Assembly: GCA_012800805.1 (NCBI GenBank)
Contig: JAAZIO010000008.1
Coordinates: 1 to 23,407, forward strand
Source of the DNA: Clostridiales bacterium
Lineage (GTDB): Bacteria; Bacillota; Clostridia; Christensenellales; CAG-917
Direction of reading: 5' to 3'
DNA: 23,407 nt
The notes beneath the pieces were generated by a model that was given only the letters and a program-made list of their open reading frames with translations, made no database searches and was not told where the DNA came from. A program made the position numbers and the translations under genes. Position 1 is the first letter of the stretch. The number at the start of each line of letters is the position of its first letter. Shown in pieces: positions 14,985-23,407 of this stretch.

Positions 14985-15604
14985 AAAAGATTGCCGTCTT
15001 TTGTTCGGGCTCGGGAAGCGACTTTCAGTCCATCATTGACGCCAACGAAAAAGAGCGCTTTTGCCAAATCGCTCTGATGCTTGCCTCAAAAGAGGGGATA
15101 GGGGCGATAGAAAGAGCGAAAAAGCACGGCATACCTTTCTTTGTTGTCCCGCGCTCGGCGTTTGACGTGGCGGAGGAGATGTGCCGCGCGATAGATAAGA
15201 TTTTAACCGAGAACGAAATAGACTACATCGTGCTTGCAGGTTACCTTTCCATTTTAACAAAAGAGTTTACCGACCGTTACCGGCACAGGATAATAAACGT
15301 TCATCCCTCGCTGATTCCTTCATTTTGCGGGAAAGGCTACTATGGATTAAACGTTCATCGGGCCGCTATCGATTACGGAGTAAAGCTTTCTGGGGCAACC
15401 GTTCATTTTGTAAACGGCGAGCCCGACGGCGGAGAAATAATTATGCAAAGGGCGGTGGAGATAGAAGACAACGACACCGCTGAAACACTGCAGCAAAAAA
15501 TACTAAAGATTGAACACGAAATGCTGCCAAAAGCCGTAAGGCTGCTTGTTGAGGGCAGGCTTAAGGTGGAGGGCAGAAGGGTAAAAATCACGGAGGAGTT
15601 ATGA
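14981..15604 (+). CDS. purN: Phosphoribosylglycinamide formyltransferase PurN
   Basis: It transfers a formyl group from 10-formyl-tetrahydrofolate to GAR. The GTG at 14981 is chosen because it gives the family's usual beginning ([18 protein letters not shown]), a GGTGGAG stretch sits just upstream, and the overlap with the purM stop is the common GTGA type; the result is 207 residues. Catalytic residues are present: Asn106 and His108 in INVHPSLIP and Asp149 in EPDGG, with the conserved SGATVHFV (137-144). The glycine-rich phosphate loop is the CSGSGSDFQ region at 8-16. It overlaps purH by four bases. Confidence 0.96.
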   Translation: MKKIAVFCSGSGSDFQSIIDANEKERFCQIALMLASKEGIGAIERAKKHGIPFFVVPRSAFDVAEEMCRAIDKILTENEIDYIVLAGYLSILTKEFTDRYRHRIINVHPSLIPSFCGKGYYGLNVHRAAIDYGVKLSGATVHFVNGEPDGGEIIMQRAVEIEDNDTAETLQQKILKIEHEMLPKAVRLLVEGRLKVEGRRVKITEEL

Positions 15605-17136
15605 AAAAAAGAGCACTAGTCAGCGTATCCGACAAAACGGGCATTATCGAATTAGCAAAAAAGCTGGAGTCATTCGGCTATGAAATAATTTCCACTGGCG
15701 GAACATACACCGCTCTTAAAGATAGCGGAATAAAGGTCATGGGAATTTCCGAAATAACGGGCTTTCCCGAGTGCCTTGACGGCAGGGTAAAGACGCTCCA
15801 CCCCTCTGTCCATGCGGGTCTTCTCGCTATGCGCTCAAACCCCGAGCACATGCGCCAGCTTGAAGAGCTTAATATAAACACGATAGACATAGTGGTTGTT
15901 AACCTCTATCCGTTCAAAAAGACAATCATGAAAGACGGAGTGACTTTTTCAGAAGCCGTGGAGAATATCGATATCGGCGGCCCCACCATGCTAAGAAGCG
16001 CGGCGAAAAACTATCAGGACGTTGCGGTTGTCGTCGACCCCGCCGACTACGGCAGGCTTATTGGCGAGCTGGAGGCGGGCGGAGTCACCCTTGAAACCAA
16101 AAAATACTTAATGTATAAGGTTTTCGCGCACACTGCGGCATACGACAGCCTTATTTCAAACTATCTGGCAAAAAATCTCGGCATAAAATTCCCCGACAGC
16201 ATTACGCTGTCGTTTGAAAAGGCGCAGGAGATGAGATACGGCGAAAATCCCCATCAGGAGGCAAGCTTCTACCGCGAGCAACTGCCTGCCGTAAAGAGCC
16301 TTGCAGGAGCGGTTCAACTGCACGGAAAAGAGCTGAGTTACAACAATATCAACGACGCTAACGGCGCCCTTGAACTTCTCTATGAATTCAGCGAGCCCGC
16401 AGCGGTTGCGGTAAAGCACGCAAATCCCTGCGGTGTGGGCACGGGCAAAGACATTTATGAAGCTTACATGCGCGCGTATGAAGCGGATAAAATCTCAATC
16501 TTTGGCGGAATCGTCGCCGTAAACGGCATTGTGGACAAGAAAACCGCCGAGGAGATGAGCAAGATATTCCTTGAGATAGTGATTGCCAAAGGCTTTGACG
16601 AGGATGCGCTTTTAGTATTAAAGCAGAAAAAGAATTTAAGGCTGCTTGAGCTTAAAGACATGGACAAAAACAGAGGCGCCTACCTTGACATGAAAAGAGT
16701 TTACGGAGGACTGTTGCTGCAAGAGAGCGACGACAAGCTTTTAAACGACGACGAGCTAAAAGTTGTTACCAAAGCCGCCCCCACAAAAGAGCAGCTTGAG
16801 GACCTCAAATTCTGCTTAAAGGTTGTAAAGCACACAAAGTCCAACGCTATAGTAATCGGAAAGGACGGAGCGACAACGGGCATCGGCGCGGGTCAGACAA
16901 ACAGAATCTGGGCGGCGCAGCAGGCGATAGAGCATGCGGGAGACAAAGCGGCGGGATGCGTAATGGCGTCGGACGCATTCTTCCCGTTCCCCGACTGCGT
17001 TGAGGCGGCGGCAAAAGCTGGCATTACCGCCATCATCCAGCCCGGCGGTAGCGTCAACGACGCGCAGAGCATCGAAGCTTGCGACAAATACGGCATCGCT
17101 ATGGTGTTTACCGGAATGCGTCATTTTAAACACTGA
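15601..17136 (+). CDS. purH: Bifunctional AICAR formyltransferase / IMP cyclohydrolase PurH
   Basis: This 511-residue enzyme performs the last two steps to IMP. The N-terminal MGS-like cyclohydrolase domain (1 to about 145) carries [10 protein letters not shown] (31-40), [13 protein letters not shown] (61-73) and [12 protein letters not shown] (126-137). The formyltransferase domain follows, with RYGENPHQ (212-219), [14 protein letters not shown] (246-259) and the catalytic Lys272-His273 in [12 protein letters not shown]. It ends with [19 protein letters not shown] and RHFKH, as in full-length homologues. The ATG overlaps the purN stop (ATGA), and GGAGG lies five bases upstream. No truncation or frameshift is seen. 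Confidence 0.98.
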   Translation: MKKRALVSVSDKTGIIELAKKLESFGYEIISTGGTYTALKDSGIKVMGISEITGFPECLDGRVKTLHPSVHAGLLAMRSNPEHMRQLEELNINTIDIVVVNLYPFKKTIMKDGVTFSEAVENIDIGGPTMLRSAAKNYQDVAVVVDPADYGRLIGELEAGGVTLETKKYLMYKVFAHTAAYDSLISNYLAKNLGIKFPDSITLSFEKAQEMRYGENPHQEASFYREQLPAVKSLAGAVQLHGKELSYNNINDANGALELLYEFSEPAAVAVKHANPCGVGTGKDIYEAYMRAYEADKISIFGGIVAVNGIVDKKTAEEMSKIFLEIVIAKGFDEDALLVLKQKKNLRLLELKDMDKNRGAYLDMKRVYGGLLLQESDDKLLNDDELKVVTKAAPTKEQLEDLKFCLKVVKHTKSNAIVIGKDGATTGIGAGQTNRIWAAQQAIEHAGDKAAGCVMASDAFFPFPDCVEAAAKAGITAIIQPGGSVNDAQSIEACDKYGIAMVFTGMRHFKH

Positions 17137-17149
17137 TTTAAGGTAGCAT

Positions 17150-18424
17150 ATGACGGAAAAAAACAATGTCTTAATTATAGGAAACGGCGGAAGGGAGCAT
17201 GCTATAGCCTTAAAACTTAAAGAGTCCGATAAGGTCGGCAAGCTTTACTGCGCTAAAGGCAACGCCGGCATAGGAGAGATTGCAGAGCTTGTCGACATCG
17301 ACCCCTGCGACATAGAGGGGATATGCGCTTTTGTCGACTCTCACCCCGACATCAAAATGACGGTGGTCGCTCCCGACGACCCCCTTGCCCTCGGCATGGT
17401 GGACGAGCTTGAAAAGAGAGGGCACAGGGCGTTTGGGCCAAAGCGGGCGGCGGCTCAAATAGAGGCTTCAAAGGCATTTGCTAAGGCGCTCATGAAAAAA
17501 TACGGCATACCCACCGCAAAATACGAAGTCTTTGAAAGCGCAAACGAAGCCATAAGGTATATAGAAAAAGGAAGTTTCCCCGTGGTTGTAAAGGCGGACG
17601 GGCTCGCGCTTGGAAAGGGCGTAATCATTTGCTCCACCCTTGACGAGGCGAAAGCGGCGGTAAAGTCCATGATGCTTGACGGCGTGTTCGGAAAAGCGGG
17701 AAGCAAAATCGTGGTGGAGGAGTATCTTGAAGGAAAGGAGCTTACGCTTTTAACCTTTACGGACGGCGAGACCGTATATCCCATGGTTTCAAGCTGCGAC
17801 CACAAAAGAGCGCTAGACAACGATATGGGTCTAAATACGGGCGGAATGGGAACCATCGCACCTTGCCCCTTCCTCACAAAAGAAATGGAGGAAGAAATTA
17901 AAGAAAAAATCGTCCATCCTACCGTAAAGGCGATGAAAGCGGAGGGTGCGCCGTTTAAAGGGGTGCTTTACTTCGGTCTTATGGCAACAAAGGACGGCGT
18001 CAAAGTGATAGAATACAACGCCCGCTTCGGCGACCCCGAAACGCAGGTTGTCCTGCCGCTTCTTGAGAGCGACCTTTACGACATTTTCGACAAAATTATT
18101 GACGGCAGGCTTAAAGACATTGATATAAAGTGGAGAAATAAAAGCGCGGTTTGCGTGATACTCGCCTCTGGCGGCTATCCCGAAGCCTATGAAAAAGGCA
18201 AGGTAATAACGATTGGCGAAATTGACGAAAACTGCTTTATCTGCCACGCCGGCACAAGAGCTAAAGACGGCAAGCTTATAACAAGCGGAGGCAGGGTTCT
18301 TGGCGCCTGCGCTGTTGCGGACACGCTGAGCGAGGCGATAGAAAAAGCCTACGCCACCGCGGGAAAAGTTCACTTTGAAAAAATGCATTACAGAAAAGAC
18401 ATAGGAAAGAAATATCTAGGTTAA
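17150..18424 (+). CDS. purD: Phosphoribosylamine-glycine ligase (GAR synthetase) PurD
   Basis: It joins glycine to phosphoribosylamine using ATP. This 424-residue ATP-grasp enzyme has GNGGREHA at 11-18 in the N-terminal domain, KADGLALGKGV (148-158) and EEYLEGKELT (190-199) in the ATP-grasp core, DNDMGLNTGGMG (223-234), and EYNARFGDPETQ (288-299) holding magnesium. The C-terminal domain follows normally. It begins 13 nt after purH with only a modest AAGG ribosome binding site. Its product feeds PurN, and all the enzymes between PRPP and AIR are encoded in this one cluster. Confidence 0.97.
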   Translation: MTEKNNVLIIGNGGREHAIALKLKESDKVGKLYCAKGNAGIGEIAELVDIDPCDIEGICAFVDSHPDIKMTVVAPDDPLALGMVDELEKRGHRAFGPKRAAAQIEASKAFAKALMKKYGIPTAKYEVFESANEAIRYIEKGSFPVVVKADGLALGKGVIICSTLDEAKAAVKSMMLDGVFGKAGSKIVVEEYLEGKELTLLTFTDGETVYPMVSSCDHKRALDNDMGLNTGGMGTIAPCPFLTKEMEEEIKEKIVHPTVKAMKAEGAPFKGVLYFGLMATKDGVKVIEYNARFGDPETQVVLPLLESDLYDIFDKIIDGRLKDIDIKWRNKSAVCVILASGGYPEAYEKGKVITIGEIDENCFICHAGTRAKDGKLITSGGRVLGACAVADTLSEAIEKAYATAGKVHFEKMHYRKDIGKKYLG

Positions 18425-18475
18425 GGTTAAGGATTAATTTAAGACAATTTCTTACGCAAATATTTTAATAAAAGT

Positions 18476-18490
18476 GCCGCTTGCTGCGGC
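18476..18490 (+). promoter_or_regulatory. Intergenic hairpin between purD and purL
   Basis: GCCGC (18476-18480) pairs with GCGGC (18486-18490) over TTGCT. The following sequence is A-rich (GGCTAAACAAAAATAAAAG) with no T-run, so it is not a standard terminator. It sits 29 nt before the purL ATG and may shield the upstream message or be a processing site. No convincing promoter is present in the 95-nt gap. Confidence 0.4.
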
Positions 18491-18519
18491 GGCTAAACAA
18501 AAATAAAAGAAAGGACGCC

Positions 18520-21500
18520 ATGGTTTACAGAATTTTCGTAGAAAAGAAAGACAAAAGCGCGGCTAAAGCGCTAAAGAGCGAAATCAAAGAGGTTTTAAAC
18601 ATAGATGTTCCCGAAATGAGGGAGCTTATTCGCTATGACATCGAGGGCGTAAGCGAAAAAGAGTTCGAGCGCGCGATTACCTCCGTATTCTCCGAGCCTC
18701 CCGTAGACAATGTGCAGATAGATGAGCTTAAAGACACAGGCGGAACGGTTTTTGCGATAGGTTACCTTGATGGCCAGTATGACCAGCGCGCGGACAGCGC
18801 CGCCCAGTGCGTCCAGCTTCTTACGGGCGGCAAAAAACCTCTTGTCAAATGCGCAAGGGTGTTTGTGATAAGCGGCGCAAGCGATGAGGAAATAGAGAAA
18901 ATAAAGAAATTTTTAATAAACCCCGTGGAATCGCAGGAGGTCACCCTTGAAAAATACCAAACCTTAGAGCGCAAAGCCATGGATACCGCCCCCGTGAGCG
19001 TAATAGAGGGCTTTACCGCAATGAGCGAGGGCGATATAGAGCGCTTCCATAAAGAAAACGGGTTTGCCATGTCGGTTGAAGACCTTTTGTTCGTGCAGTC
19101 CTATTTTAAAGACGAGGAACGAGACCCCACAGAAACCGAACTTAAGGTCATAGACACATACTGGTCAGACCACTGCAGGCACACCACGTTTTTGACAAAG
19201 ATTGAAAACATAGAGGTTAACAGCTGCAACCCTGAGCTTAAAAGAGCGCTTGAGCTGTACCTCAGTCTTTTTGACAAGCACTATAAAGACAGAAAAGATA
19301 AATACCCCTGCCTTATGGATATAGCCACCATCGGAGCCAGGGAGCTTAAGTCGCAAGGGCGGCTCTGTAGTCATGATGTGTCCGAGGAAATAAACGCCTG
19401 TTCGATAAAGGTTAAAGTCAATGTAAACGGCAAGGAAGAAGACTACCTTGTCATGTTCAAAAACGAGACACACAACCACCCCACCGAAATAGAGCCTTTC
19501 GGCGGCGCCGCTACCTGCCTTGGCGGCGCGATACGCGACCCGCTCTCGGGCAGGGTGTATGTGTATCAGTCCATGAGAATCACGGGGGCGGCGGACCCGA
19601 CCGACCTTAGAGTCATAAAAGGCAAACTTCCTCAAAGGGTGATAACAAAGACCGCGGCAAAAGGCTTTTCCTCCTACGGCAACCAGATAGGGCTTGCAAC
19701 GGGAATAGTCGATGAAGTCTACCACGAGGGATATCGGGCAAAGCGCCTTGAAACGGGATTTGTGATAGGTTCCAACAAGGCGGAAAACATCGTAAGGAAA
19801 AGGCCCGAGCCTGGCGACATCGTGGTGCTTCTCGGCGGCGAAACGGGTAGAGACGGCTGCGGCGGAGCCACGGGTTCAAGCAAGGCGCACGACTCAAAAA
19901 GCGTTGAAACGTGCGGCGCCGAGGTTCAAAAGGGCAACGCCTTAACCGAAAGGAAACTGCAAAGGCTGTTTAAAAACCCCGAGGTCACCAAGATGATAAA
20001 GCGCTGCAACGACTTTGGCGCGGGCGGCGTATCGGTAGCAATCGGCGAGCTTGCCGACGGCCTTGAAATAAACCTTGACCAAGTTCCCAAAAAATACGAA
20101 GGGCTAAGCGGAACGGAGCTTGCCATCAGCGAGTCGCAAGAGCGCATGGCGGTTGTCATCGAGGAAAAGGACCTTTCGCGCTTTATCGAGCTAGCGAAAG
20201 CCGAAAACTTAAAAGCCACAAAAGTTGCCACGGTCACAAAAGAGCCAAGAATAAAGATGTTCTTTAAAGGCAAGGCTATAGTGGACATAAAGAGGGAGTT
20301 TTTAAACACAAACGGCGTAACGCAAAAAATAAACGCCGAAATCATCGACCGCAAACCCTCGTTTTTCGATAAAAAGAGCCTGCCTTTTAAGGACGGCGTA
20401 TTGTCCACGCTTAAAAACTTAAACGTCTGCTCAAAGAAAGGGCTTAGTGAAATGTTCGACTCTACAATCGGAGCGGGCACAGTGTTTATGCCGTTTGGCG
20501 GAAAAACCCAGCTCACCCCCGCGATTTCGATGGCGGCAAAAGTCGACCCGCTGGGCGACATGGCGTCTGTCTGCGCTTATGGATTCAACCCCTACCTTAT
20601 GAGCGACAGCCCGTTTGTCGGCGCGATGTATTCAATTATAGTATCTCTGTCAAAGCTTGTTGCGTCCGGCGCGAGCAAGGATAACGCATACCTGACTCTT
20701 CAGGAATACTTCATGAAGCTTGGAAAGGACAAAAAACGCTGGGGAGTTCCTCTTTCCGCGCTGCTTGGAGCCCTTTATGCGCAGCTTAACCTTAAAGTCG
20801 GCGCCATAGGCGGAAAGGACAGCATGAGCGGAAGCTTTGAAAACATCGATGTTCCGCCGACCCTCATCTCATTTGCCGTAGCGGTTGAAAAGACGGACAA
20901 GCTGATAACAAACGTCATAAACAAAGCGGGCGAGAAGCTTTATATCGCAAAAGTTAAAAAAGACGAGTTCGGGAATCCCGATTTTGAAAGCCTTAACAAA
21001 ACCTACGAGGCGATGTCTTCTGCGATAGAGAGCGGCAAAATAAGGTTTGCGACGGTTGTCGAAAATGGCGGTGCCGCGGTGGCGGTCATTAAATCCTGCC
21101 TTGGCAACGGCTTCGGCTTCAAATTTACAGATGACGCGGACCTTTTCAGCGAGCGGCCCGGCGACATAATATATTCTGCAAGCGAAAAGTTAACCGAAAC
21201 ATCCGAATATCTTGGCGAAACGACAATAAGCAAAGCCTTTACATGCGGCGCTGAAAGCGTCACGATAGAGGAGGCGACAGAGGCTTATACCTCAGCGCTG
21301 GAAAAAGTATTCCCAACATATGCAGAGCAAAAGGGAGAAGTCTTTGACGCATCCTACTTCGGCGAAAAGATATATGTATCGAATTCTCTAAACGCGAAAC
21401 CGCTCGTGTTCCTGCCCGTCTTCCCCGGCACCAATTGCGAGCTCGACACCATGCGCGCTTTTGAAAAGGCGGGCGCAAGGTGCAGCGAGCTCATCGTAAA

Positions 21501-22191
21501 AAACCTCTCCCCCTCAGACATCGAAGAATCGGTTAAGGCAATCGTAAAGGGCATAGACGGCGCTAATATTTTAATGTTCCCGGGAGGTTTCTCGGGCGGC
21601 GACGAGCCTGACGGAAGCGGCAAGTTTATAGCGACGACATTCAAAAACGCAGCGATAAAAGAAGCCGTCGAAAGGCTGCTTGCTAGAGGCGGTCTTATAC
21701 TTGGCATCTGCAACGGCTTCCAGGCTCTTATCAAGCTGGGCCTTGTTCCCTACGGCGAGATAAGGGACATGACGGAGAGCTCGCCGACGCTGACTTATAA
21801 CAGGATAGGCCGCCATGTTTCAACGATAGTGGATATAAAAGTTGCGTCCACTAAATCCCCCTGGCTTTCGGCGGTAAATGTGGGCGAAATTTATAAGGTT
21901 GCGGTATCTCACGGCGAAGGCAGGTTCAGGGCGGACGGCGAAACGGTAAGAAAGCTTTATGAAAGCGGCCAGATTGCTACGCAGTATGTCGACCCTATGG
22001 GCAACCCCACCATGCTTTACCCCTATAACCCCAACGGTTCGGCGTGCGCAATTGAGGGTATAACCAGCTTTGACGGAAGAGTTTTCGGCAAGATGGGCCA
22101 CAGCGAAAGAATAGGCGAGGGGCTCTATAAAAACATCGAAGGCAACTTTGACATGAAGATTTTTGAGTCGGGCGTAAAATATTTCAAATAA
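18520..22191 (+). CDS. purL: Phosphoribosylformylglycinamidine synthase, single-chain PurL with glutaminase
   Basis: It converts FGAR, glutamine and ATP to FGAM. At 1223 residues this is the large one-piece type, with PurS-like, PurL and PurQ-like regions in one chain, so separate purS and purQ are not needed. The ATG at 18520 follows AAAGGA by five bases; an upstream in-frame TTG lies in a hairpin loop and adds residues with no homology. The N-terminal 80 residues look PurS-like. YWSDHCRHTTF (214-224) and KNETHNHPTEIEPFGG (314-329) mark the first ATP/FGAR domain, and GGKDSMSGSF the second half-domain. The amidotransferase begins near 963: FPGTNCELD (968-976), nucleophile Cys1064 in LGICNGFQA, and His1131 and Glu1133 in HGEGRF. 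It belongs to the Firmicutes/Bacteroidetes clade of large PurL rather than the proteobacterial one, judging by length and N terminus. Confidence 0.96.
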   Translation: MVYRIFVEKKDKSAAKALKSEIKEVLNIDVPEMRELIRYDIEGVSEKEFERAITSVFSEPPVDNVQIDELKDTGGTVFAIGYLDGQYDQRADSAAQCVQLLTGGKKPLVKCARVFVISGASDEEIEKIKKFLINPVESQEVTLEKYQTLERKAMDTAPVSVIEGFTAMSEGDIERFHKENGFAMSVEDLLFVQSYFKDEERDPTETELKVIDTYWSDHCRHTTFLTKIENIEVNSCNPELKRALELYLSLFDKHYKDRKDKYPCLMDIATIGARELKSQGRLCSHDVSEEINACSIKVKVNVNGKEEDYLVMFKNETHNHPTEIEPFGGAATCLGGAIRDPLSGRVYVYQSMRITGAADPTDLRVIKGKLPQRVITKTAAKGFSSYGNQIGLATGIVDEVYHEGYRAKRLETGFVIGSNKAENIVRKRPEPGDIVVLLGGETGRDGCGGATGSSKAHDSKSVETCGAEVQKGNALTERKLQRLFKNPEVTKMIKRCNDFGAGGVSVAIGELADGLEINLDQVPKKYEGLSGTELAISESQERMAVVIEEKDLSRFIELAKAENLKATKVATVTKEPRIKMFFKGKAIVDIKREFLNTNGVTQKINAEIIDRKPSFFDKKSLPFKDGVLSTLKNLNVCSKKGLSEMFDSTIGAGTVFMPFGGKTQLTPAISMAAKVDPLGDMASVCAYGFNPYLMSDSPFVGAMYSIIVSLSKLVASGASKDNAYLTLQEYFMKLGKDKKRWGVPLSALLGALYAQLNLKVGAIGGKDSMSGSFENIDVPPTLISFAVAVEKTDKLITNVINKAGEKLYIAKVKKDEFGNPDFESLNKTYEAMSSAIESGKIRFATVVENGGAAVAVIKSCLGNGFGFKFTDDADLFSERPGDIIYSASEKLTETSEYLGETTISKAFTCGAESVTIEEATEAYTSALEKVFPTYAEQKGEVFDASYFGEKIYVSNSLNAKPLVFLPVFPGTNCELDTMRAFEKAGARCSELIVKNLSPSDIEESVKAIVKGIDGANILMFPGGFSGGDEPDGSGKFIATTFKNAAIKEAVERLLARGGLILGICNGFQALIKLGLVPYGEIRDMTESSPTLTYNRIGRHVSTIVDIKVASTKSPWLSAVNVGEIYKVAVSHGEGRFRADGETVRKLYESGQIATQYVDPMGNPTMLYPYNPNGSACAIEGITSFDGRVFGKMGHSERIGEGLYKNIEGNFDMKIFESGVKYFK

Positions 22192-22213
22192 GCAAAAATA
22201 ATAAAAAAAGTGT

Positions 22214-22242
22214 TTGCGTTTTTGATTACGCTGTGCTAGTAT
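22214..22242 (+). promoter_or_regulatory. Extended -10 promoter upstream of pyrB
   Basis: TTGCGT (22214-22219) and TAGTAT (22237-22242) are 17 bp apart, and the -10 is preceded by TG at the extended position (TGC-TAGTAT). The predicted start near 22249 gives a leader of about 28 nt. No terminator was found after purL, so pyrB could also be read from the purine operon. Confidence 0.55.
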
Positions 22243-22260
22243 GGAAAAAATCAAAAGAAG

Positions 22261-22274
22261 AGACAAAGGTGTCT
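22261..22274 (+). promoter_or_regulatory. Hairpin presenting the pyrB Shine-Dalgarno in its loop
   Basis: AGACA (22261-22265) pairs with TGTCT (22270-22274), leaving AAGG (22266-22269), the core of the ribosome binding site, as a four-base loop. The GTG start is three bases past the stem. The structure is small but could tune initiation or bind a regulator. Confidence 0.45.
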
Positions 22275-22276
22275 AA

Positions 22277-23152
22277 GTGAAAGGATTAACCACGCTAAAA
22301 GATTTACCTGTAAGCAAGATTCAAGAGATTATCGATACGGCGCTTTTATTCAAAAAAGGCGAACTGAAAGCCGATTATTCCGGAAAGAAAATGGCGCTGC
22401 TCTTCTTTGAAAACTCCACGAGAACCGAATACAGCTTCTGCACCGCCATGCTGAACCTCGGAATCTCGCCGATTTATTTCAACGATCGCGGCTCGTCTAT
22501 AGCAAAAGGCGAAACGCTCTACGACACCGTAAAGACTTTTGAAAGCTTCGGCATTGACGGGGTGGTTATCAGACACTCTAAGGATGAGTATTTCAGGGAT
22601 TTGGAAAATATCCAAATCCCTATTTTTAACGGCGGCGACGGCTGCAGCAACCACCCCACCCAGACTTTGCTTGACCTTATGACCATTTACGAGGAGTTTG
22701 GAAGGTTTGAGGGGCTTAAGGTCACATTCATCGGCGATATCGCCCACTCAAGGGTAGCCCACGGAAACAACGAGATTATGAGACGCCTTGGAATGGAAAC
22801 CTACATCTCTGGCCCCGAGCAGTTTGCGGACGTCACCGCGCCTTATATATCATTTGAAAAAGCCATTGAAATTTCCGATGTCATTAACCTATTGAGAATA
22901 CAGTTTGAGCGCCACACGGGCAAGCTTGATATGACAAAGGAAGAGTATTTTGAGCGCTTCGGCATGACAAAGAAAAGAGAAGCGCAGATGAAAGATAACG
23001 CAATCATCATCCACCCCGCGCCCGTAAACAGAGGCATTGAAATCGCGGACGACATGGTGGAGGGAAAAAAGAGCCGCATACTTAAGCAGATAAACAACGG
23101 CGTGTATATAAGAATGGCGGTTATATCCATGGTTTTGGAGGGCAAGCTATGA
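22277..23152 (+). CDS. pyrB: Aspartate carbamoyltransferase catalytic chain PyrB
   Basis: It joins carbamoyl phosphate and aspartate in the second pyrimidine step. GTG at 22277 is the start, with AAGGTG seven bases upstream, and gives MKGLTTLKDL, the normal opening of Firmicutes PyrB; length is 291 residues. Carbamoyl-phosphate contacts are STRT (47-50), Arg99-His100 in VIRH and HPTQT (126-130). The neighbour-subunit loop SSIAKGE (73-79, with Lys77), GDIAHSRVAHGN (153-164), the LRIQFERH motif for aspartate and HPAPVNRG near residue 250 are all present. The usual FFEPSTRTR reads FFENSTRTE, so the residue after STRT is Glu instead of Arg. No pyrI regulatory chain is present; as in B. subtilis this would be the unregulated trimer. 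It overlaps pyrC by four bases (ATGA). Confidence 0.95.
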   Translation: MKGLTTLKDLPVSKIQEIIDTALLFKKGELKADYSGKKMALLFFENSTRTEYSFCTAMLNLGISPIYFNDRGSSIAKGETLYDTVKTFESFGIDGVVIRHSKDEYFRDLENIQIPIFNGGDGCSNHPTQTLLDLMTIYEEFGRFEGLKVTFIGDIAHSRVAHGNNEIMRRLGMETYISGPEQFADVTAPYISFEKAIEISDVINLLRIQFERHTGKLDMTKEEYFERFGMTKKREAQMKDNAIIIHPAPVNRGIEIADDMVEGKKSRILKQINNGVYIRMAVISMVLEGKL

Positions 23153-23407
23153 AACTATTACTTAGTGACGGGCTTGTCTTTTTTTCGTCCCAAAGCAAAA
23201 GGACAAACATTTTGATAGAAAACGGCAAGATTTCAAAAATTGCCGATAAAATAGACTGCGCTCCCGATAAAGAGATTAACTTAAACGGTCACGCGGTAAT
23301 ACCCGGGGCGATAGATGTCCACGCTCACCTAAGAGAGCCGGGATACAGCCATAAGGAAACAATACTTGGCGCCACGAAAGGCGCGGCAAAAGGGGGAGTG
23401 ACGACGG
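23149..23407 (+). CDS. pyrC: Dihydroorotase PyrC, N-terminal part cut by the window edge
   Basis: The first 86 codons are present, starting at the ATG that overlaps the pyrB stop. It hydrolyses or forms dihydroorotate from carbamoyl aspartate, the step directly after PyrB. The opening beta-sandwich piece (LLSDGLVFF, ILIENGKISKIADKI) is followed by the metal-binding start of the barrel, GAIDVHAHLREPGYSHKET, where the HxH pair holds zinc and the Arg contacts substrate. That spacing and the REPG motif fit type I dihydroorotase, found in Firmicutes. The rest of the protein, including the carboxylated lysine or its substitute, lies outside the window. Confidence 0.93.
   Translation, partial: MKLLLSDGLVFFSSQSKRTNILIENGKISKIADKIDCAPDKEINLNGHAVIPGAIDVHAHLREPGYSHKETILGATKGAAKGGVTT

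Noticed and set aside
18481..18519. TTG start for purL 13 codons upstream
   Set aside because: The TTG lies in the loop of a hairpin without a ribosome binding site, and the extra Arg/Lys/Asn-rich residues precede the usual PurL opening.

Overview
The window looks like part of the chromosome of a Gram-positive, probably spore-forming member of the Firmicutes (Clostridia or a related class). The signs are a YyaC-type sporulation protein, Firmicutes-style sigma-A promoters and AGGAGG-like ribosome binding sites, a one-piece PurL that already contains its glutaminase, a [4Fe-4S]-type PurF with a propeptide, and a catalytic-only PyrB placed just before pyrC. Nearly all of it is core metabolism. 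No mobile element, CRISPR array, rRNA or tRNA gene was seen.

Left part (1-5.8 kb): the 3' part of mnmG (tRNA U34 modification) runs rightward and faces a small GNAT acetyltransferase gene on the minus strand, with a shared bidirectional terminator between them. Next is a two-gene minus-strand operon. It encodes a CvpA-like four-helix membrane protein and, with a 1-nt stop/start overlap, a 907-residue single-anchor surface protein. That protein is built from a degenerate 'D(V/L/M)IDI ... SP.IL.ALK(D/N).KL..L...IN' repeat, interrupted by two Tyr/Gly/Asp-rich insertions. It matches no named family I know and is the best candidate here for something undescribed.

Middle part (5.8-11.9 kb): a YyaC/DUF1256 gene, then ftsH behind a consensus promoter and a leader hairpin, then a terminator-like hairpin, cysE-cysS (cysteine synthesis and cysteinyl-tRNA synthetase), and an FAD-dependent geranylgeranyl-reductase-like oxidoreductase of unknown substrate. 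Having yyaC within 5 kb of mnmG recalls the mnmG-rsmG-noc-soj-spo0J-yyaC order near oriC in Bacillus subtilis, with the genes in between missing.

Right part (11.9-22.2 kb): a purine operon in the order purE, purF, purM, purN, purH, purD, purL. Together these cover PRPP to IMP except for purC, purB and any purK, which are not in the window. Two stacked terminator-like hairpins separate purE from purF, purM/purN and purN/purH overlap by 4 nt, and a T-run-free hairpin precedes purL. The window closes with pyrB, behind an extended -10 promoter and a small hairpin that holds its Shine-Dalgarno in the loop, and the first 86 codons of pyrC, which overlaps pyrB by 4 nt. Purine and pyrimidine de novo genes therefore sit side by side.

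All functions were assigned by reading motifs; no database search was done.
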